From assembly GCF_900115755.1 (NCBI RefSeq), contig NZ_FOXQ01000005.1, positions 124,001-188,000 of the forward strand: a stretch of 64,000 nt of DNA. Direction: 5' to 3'. This stretch comes from Parafilimonas terrae. GTDB lineage: Bacteria > Bacteroidota > Bacteroidia > Chitinophagales > Chitinophagaceae. The position numbers and the translations under genes were made by a program. Below the pieces are notes generated by a model. It made no database searches. It was not told where the DNA came from and saw nothing but the letters and a program-made list of their open reading frames with translations. Below, one piece after another: positions 8,121 through 16,458 of the stretch; positions within the stretch are counted from its first letter, which is position 1; each line of letters begins with the position of its first letter.

Positions 8121-9124
8121 GCACATTAATTCCCCGCATAACCGGCACAGGATGGTCTGTGCCTTCTGCCATACGAAAAAATGATGACCCTATTTTTGAC
8201 TGGCTGCGCAAAAATTTGCCTGATCAAAATATGTTTGAAGGCTATGATGAACGTCATGTGCTTCAGCCAAACGAAGGATTGATTGATATTATGTTGCCTG
8301 CAGCAATTATGGCACTTGAAAACGCCGGCAAAAAACCCTGTGACATTGATATACTGCTGGGCTTCGGCTCCATCAGCGAATACGTTCAGCCAAACATGCT
8401 TGTGCAGGTGCATAAAGAATTAGGCTTATCATCCAATACCTGGGTAATACCAATCGGAAATGATTATTCCAATTATGCTTCCTGTCTTTTATTGGCCGAT
8501 GCTTTGGTAAGGGCAGGAAGAGCGGCGAATATTCTTATCTGCCTTGGCGGTAACTGGACGAGGAATGTGGATTATCATACACCGCAATCCATAAGTGCAG
8601 CAGATGGCGCAGGCGCCGCCGTCGTAAGCTTAAGCGATGATGCTTCCAAATGGTTTGTGGCAGATTATTGCACGGTAACCAACAGCGCTAATTATGGAAC
8701 CATGTTTACAAAGGCTGCGGAATACACTGTTCCTGATTTAGTTGGCTATCCCAAAATATATTCCAATCATTTTTTCCAGATAACAAAAGAAGGGCTAAAG
8801 GATTTTGGCACATTCGGTATGCAGCAGGCCATTACATCCGTGCCTGAGCTTTTAAAGAAAAATAATCTTACCGGTGCTGATATAAGTTTTATGCCACATC
8901 AAACATCGCAGGTTTTAGTTGATTACTGGTTAAAGCAAATAGTGCCGCAGCCTGCACAATGTTTAAGCACCATAAAAGAATTTGCCAACGTAACTGTAGC
9001 AACACATGCTTTAAACCTTGCCTGGTTTGAAGAAAATAAATCAATAGAAAAAGACAATCTTGTGATGCTGGCATTAGGCCCTGATATGCACGCCAACGCG
9101 ATGCTGTTAAAAAGAAATGCTTAA
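8117..9124 (+). CDS. KAS III (FabH)-like ketosynthase/acyltransferase, probable catalytic Cys missing
   Basis: A 335-residue thiolase-fold protein of the 3-oxoacyl-ACP synthase III family. The C-terminal His261 (MPHQTSQ) and Asn291 (FANVTVAT) of the FabH triad are present, 30 residues apart exactly as in E. coli FabH (His244/Asn274). The nucleophile region is odd. Where FabH has Cys at the helix start, this protein reads GNDYSNYASC. Aligning the helix end (ADALVRAG with ADQYVKSG) puts Tyr117 on the Cys position, and the only Cys (123) is about six residues deeper in the helix. The protein may therefore be an acyltransferase-like or decarboxylative variant, or non-catalytic. It overlaps the oxidase gene by 4 bp and ends 5 bp from the convergent cyclase gene. 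Confidence 0.82.
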   Translation: MSTLIPRITGTGWSVPSAIRKNDDPIFDWLRKNLPDQNMFEGYDERHVLQPNEGLIDIMLPAAIMALENAGKKPCDIDILLGFGSISEYVQPNMLVQVHKELGLSSNTWVIPIGNDYSNYASCLLLADALVRAGRAANILICLGGNWTRNVDYHTPQSISAADGAGAAVVSLSDDASKWFVADYCTVTNSANYGTMFTKAAEYTVPDLVGYPKIYSNHFFQITKEGLKDFGTFGMQQAITSVPELLKKNNLTGADISFMPHQTSQVLVDYWLKQIVPQPAQCLSTIKEFANVTVATHALNLAWFEENKSIEKDNLVMLALGPDMHANAMLLKRNA

Positions 9125-9129
9125 ATGTT

Positions 9130-12100
9130 TTATACAGCAAACTCCTGTTGCAGGTATTTTACTTTTGCAGCGGCGCCCCAGTTTCCATAAGCTTTAAGGG
9201 CACGCTGCAAGCTTTTTTTATAATCAAGGTTATGTTTCTTTTGCATACGCATTAAATGCTCCCATGCCAATGCGCTGTCTTGTATAAATCCTGCTTTTTC
9301 TGCACTGGCTGCAGCATCGGCAAACATTTTTTCAGCTTCATTAAACTTATTATCTGCTGCAGCTTTTATAGCCTGTAATAATAATGCTTTATGCAAAAAA
9401 TTATCGGGGCAGTGCTTCATCCATGCATTAAATTTTTCAATGCTTTTATCCGCAACATCCATCATGGCAGCAGCACCTTCTTTACTATCCATTGCTATAT
9501 ATAAAATGGCTATTGCATAATATTGCTCCAGTTCCATATAACCCGGCTGGCTGAAAAATGCAGGTAATAATGGCAATGCCTTATTTCCCCATTCAATGGC
9601 TGCTGCCCAGTTGCCGGCATGCACATGCAACTTTAGTTTTGAAACATAGTAATAAGCTACCTGGTTAAACAAATCGGTTTCGCAAATGCTTGCAATATCT
9701 TTTTCTTCATCATACTTTTCATCAGTAAGCGATGTAAGTGAAGCGGTAAGCCCCTTAAAAGCTTTGGCCACCTGCTCTTCATGCTTAAGATGAAATGCTG
9801 CATTTACCACCATTTGGTTATTTCTTCCCGCATTATCAACAGCAGTTTTAATAATCTCATCCAGCGCAATGCCTGCTGTGCTTTTGAGCACAACAGTCAG
9901 CGATAAATTAAAGCAGGCATAAGTAATATCGCCTGATTTAAACCCTGCATCGGCGCCCTGCTGTGATTGAGAAATAAGCTCTTTTAATGGCCGCATCCAT
10001 AAAGCTATAAACCAGCAATGAATAAATGTAACTCTCGCCTGCAATGCAAAACCGCTTTTCTTATCAACTGCTATTGCCAGGTTGCTCCATGCAAAAGCAG
10101 TTTCGGTATCGCCTGTAATTACTTTATGGATGATGGAATACATGGAATAAACTTCCGCTGCTGCATCGCCGTTTCCATTTTCAAGCGTAAGCAATAAACA
10201 GGTTACAGATATAAGTGCAAATATTTCGGGCTGCTGGCCCTGATGCGCAAAAGGAGCCAGCTCTAAAAGCATCCTGATAATGGTTTCAACCCTTGTATTC
10301 CGCAGCTTGCGCAGGTTGGTTAAATCTTCAATCTTACGGTTGGTCATCAGGGCGCTTATAACATTTAGCAGCCTGCCTGTTTTTTGCGAAACTGCATCCT
10401 TGTCCCGTTCAAATTCCTGGCCAAGCAAGGCCACGCCTTCCAGGCCTATATCAAGCGCCTGTTTAACAAACCCAAGCCTGAATAAACGTATGGCTTCTTT
10501 CTCAAGATAAGTTGCTGCCTTTTCATTTTCATCTGCATTCATCCAGTGGTGCGCAACCTGAACATAAAAAAGATTAAGATTGGCTGAAAAATTTTTTTCA
10601 TACCATTCAGCGCATTTGCGATGAAGATGCCTGCGCTGTTCGCTCAGCGTCATTTCGTATGCCACTTCCGCTGCAACAGCATTATTAAAACTGTAGCCAT
10701 CAAGATTGTCGACTACTTCTTTATGCGTAAACCCAGACTCCATTACTTCATTTAAAAAAGAAGGCACTAATTTTTTTTCAGAAGCAATAGGATATATGCT
10801 GTTTATAATTTTCTCGCTGAAGCGAAACCCTGCAACACTGCCTGCTTTCATGGATAATTGCGAGCCCGGGTTAAGGCGGTCTATCTTCCTGCGCAACGCT
10901 CCTCTTACCGTTTCAGGCAATGATATTTTTTGCGTCGTTATATTTTTATTGATGCGGCAATTATCGTTTTCAATCGTTATTAATTCCTGCGTCCGCAACG
11001 AATCAGCAAGCTCAATACAAAAGAAAGGATTGCCTTTTGCGATAGCATGCACGCTATTAAAAACTTCTTCAGATATACCTGCAACGCCCAATCTTTCACA
11101 AATAAGTTTTGCTTCTTCTTCTTCAGACAAAGCATTTAACACAATTGTTTTACACCCTTTATTTCTTAATAATTCTGTTTGTGCATTACCTGCCGTTTTT
11201 TGAAAAGCGAGCACAACAAAACATTGGCGGAGATAATTATTAATGGATTCAATTAGCTGCCATGAATTTTCTTCAAGCCACTGCGCGTCATCAATAATAA
11301 TTATCAGAGGGTGCTCCTTCGCTTTTTCGTTCAGCAGTTCAAGCAAAAAATTATGTGTTGCTAAAACTCTCTGGCCGCCTGCCATAACCTGCACTTCATT
11401 ACTGTCTGGTATATTTAAAGGCAATATTGCATTCAGCAGGCAGGCGCGGTAACCATATTTATTTACAAGGTGATCAGCTGCGTCTTCCTGGTATGCATGT
11501 AAACCAAGTATGCTAAAAAAAATTTCACTTAGAGCGCCGTATGGTGTGTTGCGCGAAAGAAACTTGCCCGAAGCGGAAACAATATTTATACCCCGCGCTT
11601 GCATCCTGGTTTTAAAATCGTCCAGTAATTTCGACTTACCCATTCCGCTATCTCCTTCCACAATTAAAGTATTGCAGGAGGTGCCATTTAAAGCGTTTTC
11701 AAAAGCACCTGATAACGCTTCAAGTTCTTTATTTCGGCTAAAGGAGCTATAAACATTTATACCGGAAGATTTTTTTACATTATCATCGGGTTCATATAAT
11801 GCGGCTTTTTCACGGTGGCCTTTTAAGCTGTATAAAACAGGCGCCTTAAAGTTGATGGATTTGTTGGTTGAACTGTAGGTTAATTTATCACATAAAATTT
11901 TGTTTTTTGCTTTTTCTGCGAGACGTTCACTAAGGTTTACCACATCGCCTATAACGGTATATTGCCTTAAAAGATCATTACCAATTATACCGCAGTAAGC
12001 CATGCCTGTGCAAACGCCAATATTGTTTTCCATGTCTTCGTTTAAAAACAACTGGTTTATTTGCAATGAAAGGTTCACACCTCTTTCAGGATTATCATTA

Positions 12101-13077
12101 TGCGCCGAAGGTGGCGGGCCAAAGCAAATAAGCATGTTTGATTCTTTCTCATCCATCCAAACCTGGTTTAATAAAGCATCATATTCATGCACAAGGTTTG
12201 TTACCATGGCAACGGTGGTTAACAGTTTGCTGCGGTTTTCAGAAGAGTGCATGCTTTCGTTGGGAAGTTTTACAAAAACAATTGTAACAGGCCTTATTTC
12301 CGCTATCCATTTAAGGCGTTCCCTGGTAATTGGGAAGGTGAGCGTTTTAGGAACAAAAGCTTTCAGTTTATTAACGGCATCTGCTGTTAACTGCAATTCC
12401 TTTACCTGCGGTATAGAAAAACGTTTTGGAATTTCTTTAAGTATATAAGTGTTGTATTCAAGCGGAACAGTTTGTAAATTTTTATCCAGGCATGCAAGCG
12501 CTTTTTCAGAAATAAGTATTTCATCGGGCGCTTTATTATGAGATGATAATGTAAGGTCATCGAATACCTGGCCTGAAAAATTAAAGAGCCAGTTGCCATC
12601 CACACCTTCCAGCTCCGTCATTTGCCAGTAGCCTGCAGATATAACTGCATGAAGTGATAACAATTCATTACGCTCATTGCGGGTGCTTTTTTTATTGAGT
12701 ATTTCCTGTGCGCAGGCAGCCGCAACTGCAACGAATTTTTCTGCCTCCTCTTTATCGCCAAGCCACGCAGACATAAGCCCGTCTCCTGCAAAAAATAATG
12801 GCTGCCCGCCAAATTCAGTTATAATTTTAAGTAAGGATGAATAATGGTTTTGCAGTATGTCTGTAATGATCTCCACACCATGCAACTGGTCTTTCATAAG
12901 CTTGTTGCAAAGGCTTGAGAAATCGCAGATATCTATCCATAATAACGTTGCATAATTTTCAGTTGCAGGCGTTCCAAAATCCCGCAGCGGGTTTTCCGCA
13001 AATTGCTTTCGCAATATATAAGGCACAAAACTCACTGACAGCAAATCAGAACTATTCGATTCTTTGCTCTTCTTCAT
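9130..13077 (-). CDS. Soluble-adenylyl-cyclase-like protein: tandem class III cyclase domains, STAND-type NTPase, helical repeats
   Basis: A 1315-residue protein. Cyclase domain C1 (about 40-200) has both metal-binding Asp, Asp49 (WIDICDFS) and Asp99 (FAGDG), but lacks the transition-state Asn/Arg (Asp173 and Leu177 instead). C2 (about 260-430) lacks the metal Asp but has the Asn/Arg pair Asn381/Arg385 in GDVVNLSERL. One composite active site is therefore predicted, as in animal soluble adenylyl cyclase (ADCY10). An AAA/STAND NTPase follows, with Walker A GDSGMGKS (475-482) and Walker B LIIIIDDAQ (591-599). A long C-terminal alpha-helical region of TPR type runs from about 830 to 1315. There are no membrane segments. 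It probably makes cAMP and may respond to bicarbonate or nucleotide load, by family analogy. It converges on the three-gene metabolic unit. Confidence 0.85.
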   Translation of the reverse strand: MKKSKESNSSDLLSVSFVPYILRKQFAENPLRDFGTPATENYATLLWIDICDFSSLCNKLMKDQLHGVEIITDILQNHYSSLLKIITEFGGQPLFFAGDGLMSAWLGDKEEAEKFVAVAAACAQEILNKKSTRNERNELLSLHAVISAGYWQMTELEGVDGNWLFNFSGQVFDDLTLSSHNKAPDEILISEKALACLDKNLQTVPLEYNTYILKEIPKRFSIPQVKELQLTADAVNKLKAFVPKTLTFPITRERLKWIAEIRPVTIVFVKLPNESMHSSENRSKLLTTVAMVTNLVHEYDALLNQVWMDEKESNMLICFGPPPSAHNDNPERGVNLSLQINQLFLNEDMENNIGVCTGMAYCGIIGNDLLRQYTVIGDVVNLSERLAEKAKNKILCDKLTYSSTNKSINFKAPVLYSLKGHREKAALYEPDDNVKKSSGINVYSSFSRNKELEALSGAFENALNGTSCNTLIVEGDSGMGKSKLLDDFKTRMQARGINIVSASGKFLSRNTPYGALSEIFFSILGLHAYQEDAADHLVNKYGYRACLLNAILPLNIPDSNEVQVMAGGQRVLATHNFLLELLNEKAKEHPLIIIIDDAQWLEENSWQLIESINNYLRQCFVVLAFQKTAGNAQTELLRNKGCKTIVLNALSEEEEAKLICERLGVAGISEEVFNSVHAIAKGNPFFCIELADSLRTQELITIENDNCRINKNITTQKISLPETVRGALRRKIDRLNPGSQLSMKAGSVAGFRFSEKIINSIYPIASEKKLVPSFLNEVMESGFTHKEVVDNLDGYSFNNAVAAEVAYEMTLSEQRRHLHRKCAEWYEKNFSANLNLFYVQVAHHWMNADENEKAATYLEKEAIRLFRLGFVKQALDIGLEGVALLGQEFERDKDAVSQKTGRLLNVISALMTNRKIEDLTNLRKLRNTRVETIIRMLLELAPFAHQGQQPEIFALISVTCLLLTLENGNGDAAAEVYSMYSIIHKVITGDTETAFAWSNLAIAVDKKSGFALQARVTFIHCWFIALWMRPLKELISQSQQGADAGFKSGDITYACFNLSLTVVLKSTAGIALDEIIKTAVDNAGRNNQMVVNAAFHLKHEEQVAKAFKGLTASLTSLTDEKYDEEKDIASICETDLFNQVAYYYVSKLKLHVHAGNWAAAIEWGNKALPLLPAFFSQPGYMELEQYYAIAILYIAMDSKEGAAAMMDVADKSIEKFNAWMKHCPDNFLHKALLLQAIKAAADNKFNEAEKMFADAAASAEKAGFIQDSALAWEHLMRMQKKHNLDYKKSLQRALKAYGNWGAAAKVKYLQQEFAV

Positions 13078-13300
13078 TGTCGTGCACGATTTAAATTATT
13101 CTAATTATTAAGGGCATTTGACTTGAAACAGCCAGTTATACAATCATAAGCACTTTTTTTGATGAATAAATACCCTTGTTAGCTGGCAGGAAATAAAGCC
13201 ACACAATGTATAAAATTTAAAGCATACCTTATTATCATTTTTTATATTTATCCAATGCAGGAAAATGTTTTATTAACCGTCAATTGCGATACAATAAATT
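13078..13300. other. AT-rich intergenic region
   Basis: 223 bp between the cyclase gene and the FUSC gene, both on the minus strand. It should hold the cyclase promoter. I found no ORF, RNA fold or clear terminator. Confidence 0.4.
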
Positions 13301-15517
13301 TTATTGCATAATCCGCGTTGCAATCTTCACTTCATCGGCAACAATACTGTCAATCATTTCAAATTCGTCGGTTATGCTTTTTAGATTGCGCAGCGAAATA
13401 CGAACATCGCTTTGAACATCATATAAACCTTCATCAATTTCCTGCTGCCGCTGCTGCAATAGCTTCTGCACTTTATTAGTTATAGGTGCATTGCGGTTTG
13501 AGATAACGGTTTTCACAGGTTCTCCGTTTAAGATGCAAACAGTGCGCTTAAATTTTTCGTTTACATTATTTATCAAAGTGTCAAAATCGTCAGCCTTTAT
13601 ATCTTTTCCAAACCTGGTTATTAATGAAGATAAGGCTGCTATATGCGCCGTTAAAATATAACCGCTGGCAACAAACTGGTGATAAAACGAAAGCTTTGTG
13701 TCTCTTCTTTTTTCAGAAAGTATGCGCTGAAAATTATCGCTGAGGTTGGCAAGCGCCACAAAAGCTTCTTTTCGCACCGGCGTATAATTTGTTTTGAGCA
13801 CTTCGGGCTGCCTTAATAAACCTGCTGCAACATTGAAATATTTTTTATTGGCATCAACAAAATTTTTTATGAGGTCTTTTGTTTGCTCGTGCTCCCATAA
13901 AGGAAATATCATAAAAGATGCAATGAATGCAATTACACAACCAATAGCAGTATCAATAAGCCTGTCGGTAACAACTACATTGAAATCAGACTGGTTTAAA
14001 AAATGAAAGCTGATGATAACGTAAATGGTAATGCAGGTGCAGCTTATGTAATAGTTAAGTTTTAGCAGGCTGTAAGCTATTACCATGGTGCAAAGCAACA
14101 GCAGGAAGGCCAGCGTATTATTGTTAATAAAATAGATGAAGGCGAATGATATGATTACACCGGTTATGGTGCCCAGCAAACGTTGTTTATTGCGTGTGCG
14201 TGAAATGCTGTAGGCAGGTTTTAATATGGTGGCGATGGTTAATAAGATCCAGTAACCGTGACCGAGCGGGAAGAATAACGAAACAAAATAACCTATAAGC
14301 ATGGCGATGGTTACACGCAGTGCATGCCTGAACTGGCTTGATTTAAGCGATATATTTCCAATAAGCAGCGATGGAGATAATTCAGTATGTTTTACTTTAA
14401 GCTCTGCGCCCGGATAATCTTTATAATACCTTGTGGCAATGGTTTCGTAGCCCGAGAAATAATGAAGCCTTTTTATTCTTTCGCCCACATCCTGCACCGT
14501 AAAACGTATTTGCCGCAGTTTAATAAACAAAGGCAGCGTGTTTTTATTAAGCGCTTTCTTTCTTTGCAAAGCAAAAACATTAGAAAGCTTTTTTAGCTGC
14601 GCATTAATATCTGTATGTGCTTTTGATTGTTCATTAAACTGGATGGCATAGCCAATGCTGTTTAGCTCCTGGCTAAAAGCATGCAGCGAAGTTTCTATCT
14701 CCTGCAAAACTTCTGTATTATCAAAAGCTTTATGTATATCCTTATAATCCTGGTGCAGCGAAATAAGATGTTCAAACAGGTCTGCACTGTCGAGGAACAT
14801 CATCATTAGTATTCTTCCTTTGGCAGTGGAATCAATCACCATTTCTCTTGTGTTCAGCAGCATTTCACGCATGCTGTCCTGCTCCTGCTGAATAGTGATT
14901 TGTTTCAGGCTTAGTTTATTATACAAATATTCATCATCGCGTTTTACTTTAAACAAGGCTGCAAGCGTTTCCACATATTCGGCAATAGAGCGCAGGCTTT
15001 CGCCCAACTGTATTTGTATATAACGATATGGCCGCAGGCGGTGCAGCAATAAACTCATTAAAAAATAACACATACCGCCTGCTGTAAACATCAGCCCGTT
15101 AAGCCAGGGGCTGCCAAAGCTCGACCGGCTGTCGATATTAAAAATAAAAACCAGCAAGGCAACCAGGCCCACTGAATTGGCACGTTTGCCATAAATACCG
15201 ATAAGCGAAAAAAACAATCCAAACAATACTATAAAAATGGTTACAAGCACAGGATTGTGATGAAGTGAAATGGCAATTACAACCACTAAAAAATTAAGGC
15301 AGATGCTTGCAAGAATGGTATTACGGCGATGGGCAAACGGCCCGGGGCTGTCGGTTGATCCCACAACCAGTGCGCCAAGGGGAATGGCAGACAGCAGGCC
15401 CAGCATATCATATTGATATAAAATAAGGGCGGGAATAATGGCTGCCGCAGTTATGCGGATGCCCGTAAATAAATATTGGCTTGAAAATATTTTTTTGAAA
15501 GTAAGCTGGTAATCCAT
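13301..15517 (-). CDS. FUSC-family inner-membrane protein (YccS/aromatic acid exporter-like)
   Basis: A 738-residue membrane protein with the FUSC two-block layout. The first hydrophobic block, about residues 15-155, contains PLGALVVGSTDSPGP and GKRANSVGLVALLVF. It is followed by a long cytoplasmic helical region (about 160-390), a second block (about 390-530) with RKTRNKQRLLGT-type spacing (here TRNKQRLLGTITG), and a C-terminal helical tail. The family includes YccS, YhfK and the AaeB aromatic carboxylate exporter; the substrate is unknown. It is transcribed divergently from panD, with about 100 bp between. No AaeA-like adaptor is adjacent, so I favour the YccS-type label. Confidence 0.85.
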   Translation of the reverse strand: MDYQLTFKKIFSSQYLFTGIRITAAAIIPALILYQYDMLGLLSAIPLGALVVGSTDSPGPFAHRRNTILASICLNFLVVVIAISLHHNPVLVTIFIVLFGLFFSLIGIYGKRANSVGLVALLVFIFNIDSRSSFGSPWLNGLMFTAGGMCYFLMSLLLHRLRPYRYIQIQLGESLRSIAEYVETLAALFKVKRDDEYLYNKLSLKQITIQQEQDSMREMLLNTREMVIDSTAKGRILMMMFLDSADLFEHLISLHQDYKDIHKAFDNTEVLQEIETSLHAFSQELNSIGYAIQFNEQSKAHTDINAQLKKLSNVFALQRKKALNKNTLPLFIKLRQIRFTVQDVGERIKRLHYFSGYETIATRYYKDYPGAELKVKHTELSPSLLIGNISLKSSQFRHALRVTIAMLIGYFVSLFFPLGHGYWILLTIATILKPAYSISRTRNKQRLLGTITGVIISFAFIYFINNNTLAFLLLLCTMVIAYSLLKLNYYISCTCITIYVIISFHFLNQSDFNVVVTDRLIDTAIGCVIAFIASFMIFPLWEHEQTKDLIKNFVDANKKYFNVAAGLLRQPEVLKTNYTPVRKEAFVALANLSDNFQRILSEKRRDTKLSFYHQFVASGYILTAHIAALSSLITRFGKDIKADDFDTLINNVNEKFKRTVCILNGEPVKTVISNRNAPITNKVQKLLQQRQQEIDEGLYDVQSDVRISLRNLKSITDEFEMIDSIVADEVKIATRIMQ

Positions 15518-15578
15518 GCAGTTTGCAAACTTAAGAAAGTGCCAAAAACTTAAGTATTAAAGATAGCGCTAACAACTG

Positions 15579-15611
15579 TTTGAATTGATAAAATGAAGTT
15601 GTGTACATTTG
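15579..15611 (+). promoter_or_regulatory. Bacteroidota sigma-A promoter of panD
   Basis: TTTG at 15579-15582, a 21-bp spacer, then TACATTTG at 15604-15611. This is an exact match to the TTTG-N19-21-TAnnTTTG consensus. The start codon at 15620 lies only 8 bp after the -7 box, so the mRNA is nearly or fully leaderless. Confidence 0.8.
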
Positions 15612-15619
15612 CGCCCTCC

Positions 15620-15964
15620 ATGGAAATAGAAATATTAAAATCGAAAATTCACCGCGCCGTTATTACGGAAGCAAATTTACAATATGTAGGCAGCTTAACG
15701 CTGGATGAAGACCTGATGGATGCCGCCAATATTATTGAGAATGAAAAAGTGCAGGTGGTGAATGTGAACAACGGTTCCAGGCTGGAAACCTATATTATTA
15801 AAGGTAAGCGTGGCAGCGGCACCGTTTGTTTAAACGGCCCGGCGGCAAGACATGGCGCTGTAGGCGATATAATAATTGTAATTGCTTACGCCACCATGGA
15901 ATTTGAAGAAGCCAAAAAATTCAAACCCTGGCTTGTGTTTCCAAAGGAAGGAAACAGGTTGTAA
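15620..15964 (+). CDS. panD: Aspartate 1-decarboxylase precursor
   Basis: Pyruvoyl-dependent enzyme that converts L-aspartate to beta-alanine for pantothenate/CoA synthesis. It has 114 residues, the usual length. The self-cleavage site Gly24-Ser25 (QYVGSLTLD) yields the pyruvoyl group. The active-site Lys9 (SKIHRA), the conserved substrate-binding GSR-type element (NNGSRLETY) and the [12 protein letters not shown] loop are present. The ATG at 15620 is chosen over an in-frame upstream ATG at 15593 because it gives the standard [11 protein letters not shown] start and sits just behind a perfect promoter. coaE, also in the CoA pathway, lies far away at 59279. Confidence 0.96.
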   Translation: MEIEILKSKIHRAVITEANLQYVGSLTLDEDLMDAANIIENEKVQVVNVNNGSRLETYIIKGKRGSGTVCLNGPAARHGAVGDIIIVIAYATMEFEEAKKFKPWLVFPKEGNRL

Positions 15965-16005
15965 GTTATTCAACCCGTAAATAAATCGATTTGAAAATTG
16001 ATTTT

Positions 16006-16332
16006 ATGGAACCAGCTATTATTAATTCAATTATAAGCATAACTTTTCTTATCGGATTATCAATATTGTATAATTATTTGGTTAATCGTAGAAAGGGGGT
16101 TTCAAAAAAAAATAAATTGATAATAATTGCTTGCACATTTTTGTTGGCATTCGTTATTCAGTTCTTCATAACAAGATTCATCTCTAACCAGGCAGTTCTA
16201 TTAATATTTTTCGTTTTAGCACCCTTATTAGCATGTTTGCTATTCTCTAAATTATTCCTGCGAAAAGGTATCTATAACAACATTAGGTTCATTAATTCTG
16301 TATTGAATGCTACGGCAATTGTTAAATTTTGA
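16006..16332 (+). CDS. Small hypothetical membrane protein
   Basis: A 108-residue AT-rich ORF with three predicted membrane helices: about 8-25, 38-60 and 64-82, separated by the basic loop NRRKGVSKKNK. I recognise no family. The ATG at 16006 is chosen; an in-frame TTG at 15991 would add five residues. It begins 41 bp after panD and may be co-transcribed with it. Its base composition is clearly more AT-rich than its neighbours, which could mean late acquisition or weak constraint. It could be non-functional. Confidence 0.55.
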   Translation: MEPAIINSIISITFLIGLSILYNYLVNRRKGVSKKNKLIIIACTFLLAFVIQFFITRFISNQAVLLIFFVLAPLLACLLFSKLFLRKGIYNNIRFINSVLNATAIVKF

Positions 16333-16404
16333 TTATTCATTTATAATAATCTAATACCATTGTCAAAACTCCCTATCTCGTAACCTTCTTTTAGCTGAAG
16401 CCGT

Positions 16405-16412
16405 TATTTTTG
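16405..16412 (+). promoter_or_regulatory. Likely -7 box upstream of feoB
   Basis: TATTTTTG matches TAnnTTTG and is followed by GCGCCC, like the panD promoter. No good TTTG is seen 19-21 bp upstream. The predicted start of transcription is about 25 bp before an ATG at 16445. Confidence 0.45.
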
Positions 16413-16458
16413 CGCCCAAAATTGAATAGTACTGGCGCGTAATAATGTTAATATAGCT

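Noticed and set aside
10706-12448. Several plus-strand frames of 69-165 codons within the cyclase gene
   Set aside because: All lie inside a continuous 1315-codon minus-strand gene with intact domains; none has its own motif or spacing.
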